Source: Gracilariopsis chorda (lineage: Eukaryota > Rhodophyta > Florideophyceae > Gracilariales > Gracilariaceae). From it: 64,000 bases of DNA. Under the pieces are notes generated by a model. It had not been told where the DNA came from. It ran no database searches and saw only the letters and a program-made list of their open reading frames with translations. The stretch is taken from assembly GCA_003194525.1 (NCBI GenBank), contig NBIV01000195.1, positions 102,102 through 166,101 on the forward strand, in the 5' to 3' direction. Shown piece after piece: positions 44,797-55,727 of the stretch (positions within the stretch are counted from its first letter, which is position 1; every line of letters begins with the position of its first letter). The translations under genes were made by a program, and so were the position numbers.

Positions 44797-46431
44797 ATGA
44801 CAAAAATTGAGAGTCTCTCTTTGGATGTTCTATCGCAGATTATGGGATTTCTTCTCCCAATATCAAGAGTGACAACCATTGAAACGATCAATGTCATTGA
44901 TAAATTTCGCGAAACATGTCCTCCTGTTCTATTATGGCGCGGTTTGCTCTTCCACATACAAGGTGTAGTCAAAGAAATAGATCTGGTGTCTAGCTCCAGA
45001 TACATTGAGGATTCTGGGAATCAAATCCCGGATATGGTTCGACAGCATCTACATGAAAAAGAATGCAAGGTGGTAGGGCACTTATGCGATCTTCTAGGAA
45101 AGAAACTACGGTCACTAAAGCTGCCGGGATACATTTGCCCCAGAGATACAAGCAACATTCTTTATCGGGCACGGAATTGTACGGCATTAGAACGTGTTGC
45201 TCTTCATCAAGATCTTTCCCATATCGAAGAGGACGTTGGCGACTTCTTGAATGGACTTCCAAGCTTGCGTACGCTGGAAATCTCGGTAATGGATATACAT
45301 ACTCTCAACTCTCTTATACACGGAGGCTGTCGAGTAGAAAATCTGGTCATACATACATTGACCGTTGAGGCGGCCAGTAACTTTGCTGATTTTCTCAGCT
45401 CTAAAGGTCGTTACCTACAGAGACTGGTTATAAAAGAAATTAGGGACGAAGTAACATTTCGAAACATCGAGGAAGACACCATCTTTGATAATTCTGTTAA
45501 ACTACAGCGTGAACTAGCAAAAGTGCTAGCATTTGATGCTAATTCGATGCTTCAGAATCTGTCATACGTTGAAATTCCGATGACATCTCAAACAGAACGC
45601 AGCTTAGAAAAGCCGGAAGAATTTCTCGTTTACGCGTTCAAAGGCCAGGCCGAAGTGTGTATTCGCAAGGATACCATCGATGCAGTCTTATTGTATGACA
45701 AAGAATCAAATGTGCAAGTCAGGGAAGTTTCAATAGATCCATTTATATTGAACATGGCGCTACGCAACCCAGATATTCTTGTGCATACCAACACTCTCAA
45801 CCTCCCTGACAGCTCAGTCGCAGAATCATATTTTCATTGTTCAAACACTATGCAAGCAATTGATTTTGTTCTTGATAACAGTTGCTATGCCTTGGAGCAC
45901 ATCGACTGTAGATTTACGCCTTCACCGGAGAACGATGCTAGAACAGCCATGGCATTCCTCGGAGTAGTCTTGAACAAGTGTAAGAAGAATGTCAATTTAA
46001 CCTGCTCCTACACGCTACTCATGAAAATGTTTGGGGTTCATCATGAAGGAGAGGATGCAGAGTTGTTTGAATTTACCCTTGCTGCAATGGGCAAAATCAA
46101 AACTCTTCGTCTTTTCCGCAGTATTGAATGCCCCATTATAGATGGTTGCGAACCCTGCGCGCGGGTCGATATTGCATTCTTATCAACACTTTCAACGTTT
46201 TTTGGCTACGTACCCGGTTCAATGTCAGAACTGACGCAAATATCGTTTTCAATGAGCCCGTTTTCCGTTGCTGAGCACTTTGAGTACGTTTATTTGGCTT
46301 TAAGACGCGCAATTAAGGACGTAGGAGCATTCTCCAGAGATAACCCAGAAGTAGATGTTTCTTCAATGAGATATGAGCTTGATATATGGCTTAGAAGACA
46401 TAACGAAAGAATGTTTAATGGCTTGGGATAG
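44797..46431 (+). CDS. F-box/LRR-like protein
   Basis: 544 residues, uninterrupted, ATG at 44797 (ACAATGAC). The N-terminus reads LSLDVLSQIMGFLLPISRV, resembling the LPxExLxxIxxxL start of an F-box, which would bind Skp1 in an SCF ubiquitin ligase. The region after residue about 80 has irregular leucine-rich segments (LGKKLRSLKLPG, LPSLRTLEIS, CRVENLVIHTL, RYLQRLVIKEI) like the LRRs of substrate-binding F-box proteins. The repeats are degenerate and the F-box match is partial, so an unrelated helical or LRR protein is possible. No signal or membrane segments are seen. Confidence 0.6.
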   Translation: MTKIESLSLDVLSQIMGFLLPISRVTTIETINVIDKFRETCPPVLLWRGLLFHIQGVVKEIDLVSSSRYIEDSGNQIPDMVRQHLHEKECKVVGHLCDLLGKKLRSLKLPGYICPRDTSNILYRARNCTALERVALHQDLSHIEEDVGDFLNGLPSLRTLEISVMDIHTLNSLIHGGCRVENLVIHTLTVEAASNFADFLSSKGRYLQRLVIKEIRDEVTFRNIEEDTIFDNSVKLQRELAKVLAFDANSMLQNLSYVEIPMTSQTERSLEKPEEFLVYAFKGQAEVCIRKDTIDAVLLYDKESNVQVREVSIDPFILNMALRNPDILVHTNTLNLPDSSVAESYFHCSNTMQAIDFVLDNSCYALEHIDCRFTPSPENDARTAMAFLGVVLNKCKKNVNLTCSYTLLMKMFGVHHEGEDAELFEFTLAAMGKIKTLRLFRSIECPIIDGCEPCARVDIAFLSTLSTFFGYVPGSMSELTQISFSMSPFSVAEHFEYVYLALRRAIKDVGAFSRDNPEVDVSSMRYELDIWLRRHNERMFNGLG

Positions 46432-46877
46432 GAGGATCCCGTCAAAACCGCTAAGAACCCAAAAGTCTTTAAATCTCATCTTTCTCTCGTCAGACAACCT
46501 GTTTTATAATTAACCCCCAATCTTGTGAAAACGGGAGAGGCGAGAGTCTGCATACAGAGCAGGTAGCAATCCTAACCTCAGATAAGGTTACTTTTGACAA
46601 GAGCCACATCGAGACGTTGAGTCAACGTTGACGAAAGGAATTTAATCATAAAACTGGTTGTCTGATGAGAGCAACTGGGGATTTAAAAGTCTTGAAACCC
46701 GTTTCTGCAGCATTGTAAATAGTAATAAAGGGTACAGCAGTAGATGATATCGATGTCGATTATGCGGACCTGAAGAGGCGGCTTTCAAGCAGGAGAAGAG
46801 GTGAATCGATTTCAAAGAGTGTCCCACAAAAGCTGCAGAAGACCATTTCCCAAAGAGAAGCAGAGGTAGCATCGGCG
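46432..46877. other. no recognisable gene
   Basis: Probably decayed transposon sequence upstream of the LINE tail; no domain seen. Confidence 0.35.
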
Positions 46878-47033
46878 CAACTAGCAGTTAGTCACACTCG
46901 TTGTTTACATCCTTTGGGTTCTTACCTATTGAAAAGAAGACTGGTGTGCCAATGTATACCAGGAGTGCTAAATGATGTAGAGCACTTTGTTCTTCAATGT
47001 CCTCTACGAAACTCTTCGAGAAGGTTATGTTAG
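46878..47033 (+). pseudogene. LINE-type C-terminal relic
   Basis: An open stretch to a TAG at 47031 encodes HTRCLHPLGSYLLKRRL, then CQC ... DVEHFVLQCPLRNSSRR. The pattern C-x-C ... VEHFVLQCP is the cysteine/histidine tail found at the end of many non-LTR retrotransposon polyproteins after the RNase H or RT region. Upstream and downstream sequence is too decayed to define the element. Confidence 0.6.
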
Positions 47034-47945
47034 CCGAATATGCGTGCAAGACAAGGACTTAGTGTTCAAGAGATCATCAAGAAATGGCCTGAAAGAATGA
47101 TGGTTTACCTCGTTAGAGAGCGCTACTTTCATATGAAGCGCTCTGCTCTAAGTAGGAATTAAACTAGCGTACCCGTAAAAGAGAGAGATGATATCCACTA
47201 CTTGGAAATCTTGCGGAGAAACACGTATTCACGGATCACGATACTGTTGGGAAGCTGAAATACAGGTCTGTGCGTAAGATATCCATACGAGAAGATTGAT
47301 ATCGGTTTGTAGTATGTACCGACACAAGCAGTATTATTGTTCATCTTCGAGCTAGAACGAGAATTAAGATTCTCATTTTTGGATGCGAGAGCTGGACCGG
47401 AAAGCAGCGTTGTCTTCAAAGTCTTCGAGAAGCTATGGTGCACGAAGAAATGTTGCATTCCATCTGTATGTGTTTCACGCCGGCACAAGTATCAATCAAA
47501 CACCTGATACAAAATAGATCGTTCCCAAGCAGAGTCTTGCGAATAAAACTTGATTGCAATAAACGCGTAACACAAGTATGAACTTCAGTTCGACGAGATC
47601 CACATTCACGAGGCAGTGGCTGCAAAAATGCTTGAACCTAAACTAAAAAACCTGAACTGATATGTAAAGCAGATAGAAATGGATAAACACCCGTAATATA
47701 GTATTACGCGACACCCATTCATTGTTATTACGTAGCGACCGTTTGTTACGAACCCATATACTTGAATCCGATTCAAACATAGAGTGACAACAAACACCTC
47801 TACATAAGCTACGCTAGTTTTCGTGACAACGACAGGAGCGCAAAGCTTCATCGTTGCACAGAGGGAGTAAAACGTGAAGTTTGATTGTCATTCCTCTCTT
47901 ACATTTGATAGCAATCGCACGGTTTCAGGACCGCTTTCAAAAAGA
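47034..47945. other. no recognisable gene
   Basis: Short frames only. It may include the upstream part (leader or LTR) of the gag relic that starts at 47946, but I found no LTR partner. Confidence 0.35.
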
Positions 47946-48838
47946 ATGACTTTTGGTACGCGCAGCCGCAGAAACGTCGACAACGACAACGAAGTTGAAC
48001 CCGTCGACGCTTCACAGTTTCGAGAACAGTTTGCTTCACTGCAGTCGACAGTGCAGCAGCAAGCCAACGTGATTGAAGCTTTACAGACAGGAGTAAACGA
48101 AAGTAAAAATAGTGCGGGTAATCAAGTCAACGTTGGTATAAATGCATTCAAATCTCATCCGATCCCTCTATTCAAGGGATGTGTCGCAGATCGAAATTCG
48201 GAGCGCGTTAGAAGCTTTTTCTACTCCATAGAGAAATATGAAGCACTATGAAACTACTCCGAAGAGAAGATGGTTGCTTTAGCAAAATGTCATTTTCAAG
48301 ACCGCACAGCGTCTTGGATACTTTTTCTACAACGGTAAAATCAGAAGCCCACAACGATTCAAGAAGTGAGGCAAGAAATAATTCGCGAGTTTGTTTCGAC
48401 GAACGAAAAGGCCGCTGCCCGTGTTACGCTAATGCATATCAATCTGAAGGATGCAAATGACATGAACCAGCACTTAGGTGTCTTTGAAAAGTTGGTGTCG
48501 TTATGTTATACTCCGAGAAACGAGGCTTACATTTATTTCTTCAACAGTCTACCGAAAGCCTGCAAAAGAAAGTTCGCCGAACGTTTTACGGACTCGCAAC
48601 CCTTGGACCGTACACTTCCTCCGAGTATTCACGTATCTTATGACTACGCCAGAACGCTAGAACTCTCTATGACGTTAAGCGGGGAGTTTCAAAGAAACGC
48701 TAACATCGACAAGAAAGGGTACGATAGTAGAATGATTAGAGGAAACCCAAGCAACGACTACAAAGAGACGAAGCCTAACTGTAAGGACGATAACACCATC
48801 AGTTGGAGTCCCGCTAAGAAAAGAAAAAATAATCATTA
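47946..48838 (+). pseudogene. Ty3/gypsy-type Gag relic, left part
   Basis: The first ATG in the frame is at 47946 (MTFGTRSRRN). The body has a coiled segment (LQSTVQQQANVIEALQTG), then FKGCVADRNSERVRSFFYSI, SEEKMVALAKCHFQDRTASW and a basic tail (AKKRKNNH), which is the layout of a gypsy Gag. A TGA at 48249 and a TAA near 48334 interrupt the same frame. The Helitron-like copy B begins right after 48838; the zinc knuckle of the same Gag appears beyond it at 55472-55519. Confidence 0.7.
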
Positions 48839-48993
48839 CAGAAATCACAAGAGGAAGCGGCCTTCGGCCGCGGGCGGCGCTGCGTGCCGCGGTTGAGGAG
48901 TGATAAACAGCGGAGAAGAAAAAAAGGGTCGAGAAAGCAAAAGCAGAAAAGCAAGTAGTTTAATTCAATAAATGAAGAACGCAAGAAATATGA

Positions 48994-51900
48994 TTATGGT
49001 TGTAGAGGGATGCAGAACTGAATGGCTTCAGGCAGCACTGGGTTGGCGATGGCCACAGGCATGGGATGAATTGTTTCCGCATTCGCAAATGTAAGCTGCG
49101 GGTCATGCAGAAGCAGCACATGGTCGTTCCTTCGAACGCGCGACAATGTGACATAAAGCTGACCGGCGCAGAAGAAGTTGGATCGCACATCCACAACCAA
49201 GCCATCCAACTTCTTTCCTTGTCTTTTTTGAACGGTAGCTGCAAACGCGAGACGAATGGGCAACTGCCAATGTCTGCGAAAGAAAATTCAAATTGGATAC
49301 GATGCAGGAGCTGCCGTTGCAGTACCTGTCCGTTCTCGTCGAATCGGGCCACCTGCATCGTAAAGTTATCGACACGCACGACTAAGAACAGTTTTCCGTT
49401 GACCACAGCCGGATGCAGCACGTTCCGAATGACCATAACTGGCACACTAATCTTCAAATACAAGTTATGAGGAGGTACACCAGTAGGTGCATACTGATAC
49501 GCAAACTCGGGAACAAAGGTATTGGTGACGTCGGGCTCTGAGTTTGGTACACCGTCAGGTTGTACCGTCGTAGCTGCCGGAAGAGTGAAGCGTTCACCAG
49601 GAAACAGATCCAGCGCTGTCGCATTGTGTTCATCGACCAACTGATTTGTGGACGCTATGAGCATTTTGCTGAGATCCACATCCTCCTTGCGTTGTGTTGT
49701 GAGCCACTTCCACAGGAATTGGTAGGCGGTTTGCATGCCACCGGTAGATCTGAGTGGTAGTGGAGCGTTGTTGGATATTTTGTTTCGTGCAATGGAACGT
49801 AACCGCGACGAAATTGCCGGATCATCGGCTTAGCGTACTAGTTCCGTGAGGTACAGCACTTGAACCGAGCACAATGTCCACAGATCACTCTTCCACGGCA
49901 ATTCGTTGAGACTGTTTGTGTACACTCGTCTCACATTTCCACTTGACTAGGCCTCCATGTACACCTGCGGCACCACTGGAAGCAGCTGGGAGTAGTCGCC
50001 GTATAGAACGATGGTCAAGCCCCCAAACGGAGGTGATTTTTCGATTCCACTGCAGCAAAGATCTTTGAGCAACGCATCCATGAGTTCGAAGAGCTCTCGT
50101 GAGAGCATGGACGCCTCATCCAAGACGAGCAGTTCTATTCTGCGTAGCAGTTCTGCACGTTGAGATCGGGGACCGTACTTTGACAAAGTGGCTGTAGTGC
50201 TGCTTGTGCTGTCCCTATCAGCTACACCCAGTCCGAGCAGGCTATTTAAAGTGCGGCCACCTTCGTACACCGAAGCTGCAATGCCTGTTGTAGCAGTCAT
50301 TTCAGCGAGCATTCCTTCCGACTCAACGATATCACGAAGGAGGTTGAGCACGTATGTCTTTCCGGTTCCTGCGGATCCCTGCACAAAGAACACGTTTCCA
50401 GGAGTGCTTGTTCGCTCCTGCAGCCCCTTTCGTTGTTGCAATGTGGCAATGACGGTATCAATGACTTGTATTTGGCGAGGTTTTAAGGGGGCTTACCTTG
50501 ACTGCAAAGTTGACGAATTTCGCACCACTCGTGCGTCTCGAGTTGTTGTAGCTCGATTCGCCTCAGTCAATGCTGTATGATCCTGCTGTGGTTGTTGGGA
50601 GAAGAAGCTGTGATCGCGAAGCAGTCGTCCTCCGTGCCGGTCTGAGATTTCCACCACACGTCGATACATTTCTTGCTTTCGTTGCTGCTCATCTCCTGTA
50701 TGTATGTCGCTACATAGTGCCTCCCAGTTTTCGACGGCCATTCTTTCTGGGTCTGCGCCTTGTTGGTATAGTGTGACAACCAGACGTCGTAGCTCGGAGG
50801 GCGTGCTGTATATCTGCACTGCTTTTTGGAATGCAATATCAAACCCAGATCCGTCCGCGAGCAATCCGCTTACAATCACAGTTTCACTATACGTTCCATA
50901 CTGCTGTCCGTTGAAAGTCCTTGCGTCTTCATAAGAGCTCGAGCCGTGATTCATGAGCTGCAAGCGCAGAGCAAAGAGCTCAATGTCCGACGGTGAAACA
51001 CCTCTGATCCTTGCGACGCACTGCTCGTCGTCCGTTCGCTCTACCACGTACATGGGCGGATCGCAGTCGTCTGTGGGCACCTGAGCTCTGTCTCCGTCAT
51101 GTTGGTTAAGCACGCGGGCAGTAAGCGTGCGATACAATCGCACTTTTTCAAAGTACGAAAGGTAGTCGAGGTTCGCGCATGCTTCGGGCCTTGCAAAGTA
51201 TCTCTCCAGTGTAGACGGCTGTGATGCAGAAAAGAGCTGGTTTGGACCTCTCAGCAGAAATATGCGCTCTCCTTCCAAGTGAATGGCCAGTCGCTCTACT
51301 TTTGGTACGATGTGAACATGTGGAAACTCGAAAAGTCTCCAAGCTGCATTGACGGCGCCCACCACACGCGCTCGCATGTATGCACGAAATTCGTTCTGCA
51401 CCTGTGGCTCTTGTTGCTGCTCGTTTTGTGTGCCTGTCTCATTAGCATCACTCACATTGAGCACCACCTCCTGAGATTTGGGCTGCTTAAACGCGTACTT
51501 CATCAGATAAACCACTGCGCCCCCTCCTTGCGTGCGTTCTACGTTGATATGAGAGCGGTACTTCTTGGTCAGAGTTGAGTTGTACGGCACAATCTTGAGG
51601 TCTTCTTGCCTTCTTCTGCGGTAAATAACGAGATTCGTGCCTTCTTCAATATACGTCTCCGGCACAATCATATTGCTGCCGTATCCAACGTGCACCGCCC
51701 AGCGTGATTCCGGCAATAAATAGAGTGGCGGTGCCTGTGCATGGAACGAATGAGAGCACGCAACGCGTCGTCTTCGCCTGGAAGAGGAAGTTCTGCACGA
51801 ATGAGCTCGTCGATCACATCAACGTCTTCAATCACGCCTCCCTCGAGCCACACGAGCATATGGTGATGAGGCACATTGCGCTCTTGAAACTCGAGCTTTG

Positions 51901-54415
51901 ATGCAAGCCCCAGGCACTTTAATCCAAATATCTGCTCCGAGTTCTTCTCCAAGTCCTTCATGAAGTCGTTTGCGTACTGTTTGTACACCCTTGCAATCAG
52001 ATCCGGTCGGTCAAACGGTCGAGGGCGGTTACTTTGTGCCGTAAATGCGCCACGATTGGTGGTGTCCATCCCAAAACGCTGGATGTCCTCTCGCCAGATG
52101 TTCATGGTGATTGTAATGAACAGAGAAGGCGGTCCTCTCCGCGACACGATCGCCTGTACATCCATGCGCTTGTTCTTCCAGTATGCTGCTGAGTTGACTG
52201 AGTCATCGGGCAGAAAGATGCGTCCCATTTGCACGAAGTGGGATTGTGGCACGTGACCGGTTTGCGGTTGTTCTTGCTGCATTTCTTGCTCTTTTACAAT
52301 GCGTGCCCGTTGTTCTCTTTCCAGGAAACGCAGTCGCATGTCCTCAATGTTTGTGTGGGTGCGAAGCATCCACATCTGCATCAACGGTCCACTGTTCAGA
52401 AGGATGTTGTCTGAGTACAGTCATCTCTTCGCGTTCTCAGTCCAGGTGAGCTTTCGGAGCTTCCACTCGTTGACGCTGAGACCTGAGATTTGCTGTGTTG
52501 AGTTCTTTGCCTCCAGAAACACGCCGATGTCAAAGGGTTCGTGCTGATCACCGTACGGGTAGAGCAGAGGGAAAGTGCCTTTCTCTGCCATTCTGGATGC
52601 CGGTTTTAGAAGGCGGTACCGCACTTGCGCATTGTTTGCAGCATTTGCAGTCGCCCCATCTCGAGCATTAGCAGCAGCAGCAGCCGTCACTACGGCGTGC
52701 TCTTCTGTTACGGTTCCTTCTACCAAGCGCGGTGCTTGAGACTCCACTCGGTACAGGCCAGTCGGATCCACGACGAGCGTTCTCATCATGGTTGGCCCCC
52801 CACCAGGAGCATCTTCAGGGAGAGACCCAGCACCTGCGTGAGGAGCACTGACTGTGGCACTTCGGGTTCCTTCGTAACCACGTACGACTACTCCCTCTTC
52901 TGCTGCCTGCATGCTGATATCGACGGCGGTATCTGCATTTTGTTGTTGTTGTTGCGTGCTAAGCATGGATCGGTACCGCTCCTGCACCACGTCTGGCTTG
53001 GGCTGGATCACATCGTAAAACTTGGGCAAGATGTCTCTTACGTTGATGTCTTGAATGAACGCACGAAAATTGGCACGCGCATAGTGAGAGAGATCCAAGG
53101 AAGGCGGACCAGTACCCCACAGAACGCTGTAGCGCGTGTTGTTCTGTTTCTGCATGGGCAGAGCGAGAGCTGCGTTTCCCTCAAGTCTCAGAAAGTAGGG
53201 ACCGCCTCCCGTCACATGCCACATGTCCATGAACGCTTGCATCGTAGCGAAGAGCGTATTCAAGTTTAGAAAATGGCTGTGAAAGGCTCTCAGACTATAA
53301 AGACTGCCAACCAACTCACTGCAATGCCTTCTGCGGAACGTGACGCCCCACCCTGACATTCTTTTCATTCCACAGCACACTCCATTGGTCTCTTTGCCAA
53401 GCAAAACGCATCCGCAGTACTTGCAGCTATGAATTATCATTTTCCAGTCTGGGTACGGGCAGGAGAAGAGCGTGTGTGCGTGCTCGCGGCATCTTCTGCA
53501 TCGCCTTTGACCCGCAGTGGAAACCGTCTCGAACTCTGGAACGCTTGCCTGGATGGACGGATCATTCCAAGCTTCATCAGCCGCGGTATCCCACGCAGAG
53601 TACACGCAATACAGTCCTTGATCCGGACGTCCAGCACACTGCATGATCGTTGTATCAAGTTGTTGCTGTGGCTGATGCTGCGGCTGGTGTGAGGGAGCCG
53701 GTGTGATCTCACCCTCTTCCACCTCCATCGGAATGGGCACTTGTTATTCTTCCTGTTCAGCTTGTGGCAGCGCAGGCTGCGGCAGCGGGTGTGAGGGAGC
53801 TGGGGTGATCCCATCCTCTTCCACTTCCATCGGGACCAGCATCTGTTCTTCCTCTTGTTCAGCTTGTGGCAGAGCAGGCTGCTGTGGCGGCGGTGGTGAC
53901 AGCGGTGGCTGTGAAGGAGCAGGGATGATCTCATCCTCTTCTACTTCCATCACAACGGGCACCTGTTCTGCAGGCATCGGTGGGAGAGGGGGAGGCATCG
54001 GAGGCGATGGAATGTGACTTGTAAGGCCTCTCACAAACTCCAGAAATCCAGGAATAGGGCAAGAAGTTGGTAGACCTGTGGCAACAGACGCACTGGCTCC
54101 AGCGGCGCTTGTGCTATCTGCAGCTGCAACCAAAGTAGGTGCAGGAGTAATTTCGTCCTCTTCCACGGCTGGAACAATGGGTTCTTGCACGTGCGCTCCG
54201 CTCTCATGTACTTCCAACTCATCTGGAGCTGGAAGAGCTGGTACTCGCCGGGGTCTTCCAACTCCTGCCCGTGCTCCACCGCTGCCGACGCGACGACCAC
54301 CAGCGTTTTGCCTTGCACCGCCTGCGTTCAACCTGGCACCTCCAGAATTGTCTCTGGCACCTCCCGAGTTAGATGGGACGCCACCAGAGTTCAGACGTCG
54401 CCCTCCTCTCGTCAT
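48994..54415 (-). pseudogene. Rep-helicase (RepHel) of Helitron copy B
   Basis: Order from the ATG at 54415: glycine/asparagine heptads (MTRGGRRLNSGG); three PMEVEEDxITPAPS units; a knuckle CRRC-REHA-H-TLFS-C (about 53460-53510); a CKYC ... VCC zinc motif (about 53370-53440); and the Helitron N domain. The HUH motif is NVPHHHMLVWL (about 51843-51880) and the relaxase tyrosines lie in YLMKY. The PIF1 helicase has Walker A GSAGTGKT and Walker B VLDEAS (50441-49947), followed by QLYVTLSRVR (about 49120). Rep would nick and join single strands and the helicase would unwind. Breaks: TAA at 53744-53746, TGA near 52421, shifts near 51720, 50490, 49950-49740 and 49260. The zinc knuckle resembles a retroviral one and is unusual for the family. 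Confidence 0.85.
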
Positions 54416-55076
54416 TTAAATTTACCAAAGAAAAGAAAAAAACAATTCTATGTTTTTAAACCGTTAAAAAATTTGCCAGAGTCCCAGAATAATTCCCAAT
54501 AAAATACAAAGTTGAAACTGAAAATCTGGTTGCAGTTTGTTGCTTTGCACCCACCGCGCCTATTCGAATGCAGCAATAAATAAAAATTGCTGCAAGGCTT
54601 ATATTTACCCGATGCAGTAGTGCGCAGCACAGGGACTCTCAACACACTCCTGTTGGATTATGACGGACGGAGTGTGCCCAGCTGGTTTTCAAGCCGTTTG
54701 ATGTTTAACCCGCGTCCGGTTGTAAGGATTGGTCTGCCTTTACTCACACACCGAAGTTTGCTTTCCGGCTCCAAGAGGTACGACACGGCGGCCGCCCCGG
54801 ACCCTGCACAGCAAGCTGGTATTAGGTCCGGGAAATCCTCAGACTTCCTCATCGCCATCAAACGACCAGCATACCATAGAAAAACACCTGACCTTTCCCA
54901 GATCCGTGGTACTTAGTGGGTTACTCTTGTGGCGACCTGCACACGAGCTCGGCCTTGCCTAGGTCCCAGGCCAGCAAACAGTGCCCAAAGTAGCAAAAGG
55001 TTACGACACTGCGCTATTGGCCAAGCCTGAATGGGTTGCAAAATAGTGGTTAGGGTCAGCAAGCGAGATGCATTTG

Positions 55077-55157
55077 GCACTGCGCCAGTGCAGTATATAC
55101 GTCTGTTGCAGGCATGTCCGCAATGAAACTTCAATATACACTGCACTGGCGCAGTGC
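55077..55157. repeat. subterminal inverted repeat of Helitron 5' end
   Basis: Arms at 55077-55098 and 55134-55157 are inverted copies of each other, and each contains its own palindrome (GCACTGCGCCAGTGC, 6-bp stem). The arrangement is also present in copy C near 6022-6093 and half of it in copy A near 4639-4660, so it is a conserved part of the element, perhaps a Rep binding or nicking structure. Confidence 0.7.
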
Positions 55158-55159
55158 AA

Positions 55160-55345
55160 TTTGCCACGTGTTTGAATGAACAGCCTGGTGTTGCTGCTGA
55201 GTGGCTGGCACTACAATTTGATTTTATTGCAAGCCATTCAGCAGCCATTGCACAGTCAACATGCAGCAGCAGCAGCTAATTAACTGAACGCTTTGCTGCT
55301 GCTGCTGCTGAATTTTTTTTAACGGTGGGGAGGCGTTGCGCCAAA
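55160..55345. repeat. CTG/CAG repeat segment of Helitron leader
   Basis: Contains TGCTGCTGAGTGGCTGGCA, an inverted GCCATTCAGCAGC, and runs of CAGCAGCAGCAG and CTGCTGCTGCTGCTG. Related to the block at 4809-5980. Confidence 0.6.
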
Positions 55346-55446
55346 TGGGCGTTTTGCATGCGCAAACGGGGGCGTGCAAAGCGAATTTGTGGCGCAACAC
55401 CTCCCGTCAGTCAACAACACCCCCCTCATACATTTGTAAATCATTA

Positions 55447-55565
55447 AGAGTGGGGATGTTGAGATTATCGATGTTTCAAATGTGGTCGCAAGTGCTGGAG
55501 TGACCCTGATCATCCTTGTCGTAATGACTGGAAAGCTCAATCTAACTCGAACTTTAAAAAAAAGT
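55447..55565 (+). pseudogene. Gag relic, right part with zinc knuckle
   Basis: The frame RCFKCGRKCWSDPDHPC (55469-55519) followed by RNDWKAQ and a lysine run ends at a TAA at 55563. It is the natural C-terminus of the Gag at 47946-48838, separated from it by Helitron copy B. The cysteine spacing is CX2CX3C with H and C further on, not canonical CCHC. Confidence 0.6.
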
Positions 55566-55727
55566 AACGCCGCACAGCATTGCGACTTTCGGAGGCAGAT
55601 ATGAAATACTTTGTCTCTTTGCCATGAACATAACAGAGGACGAGAACTGGATATACGACGCGGCCCCTAGTGGGCATCCTCATCGATTGGTGGTTGATTA
55701 TTTTGCTTCCCACAACGTCATGGCTGT

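Larger units (their letters stand above)
48839..55438 (-). mobile_element. Helitron-like element, copy B (6.6 kb)
   Basis: Inserted into a gag relic and flanked by the 8-bp direct repeat AATCATTA (48831-48838 and 55439-55446). The minus-strand coding region begins at 54415 and contains a Rep HUH motif, a YxxxY motif and a PIF1 helicase, the hallmark of Helitron-type rolling-circle elements. The 3' part near 48850-48900 has strong GC hairpins (GCGGCCTTCGGCCGC). The 5' leader of about 1 kb holds palindromes and CTG repeats. Canonical 5'-TC and CTRR-3' ends are not visible. Several frameshifts make this copy inactive. Confidence 0.8.
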
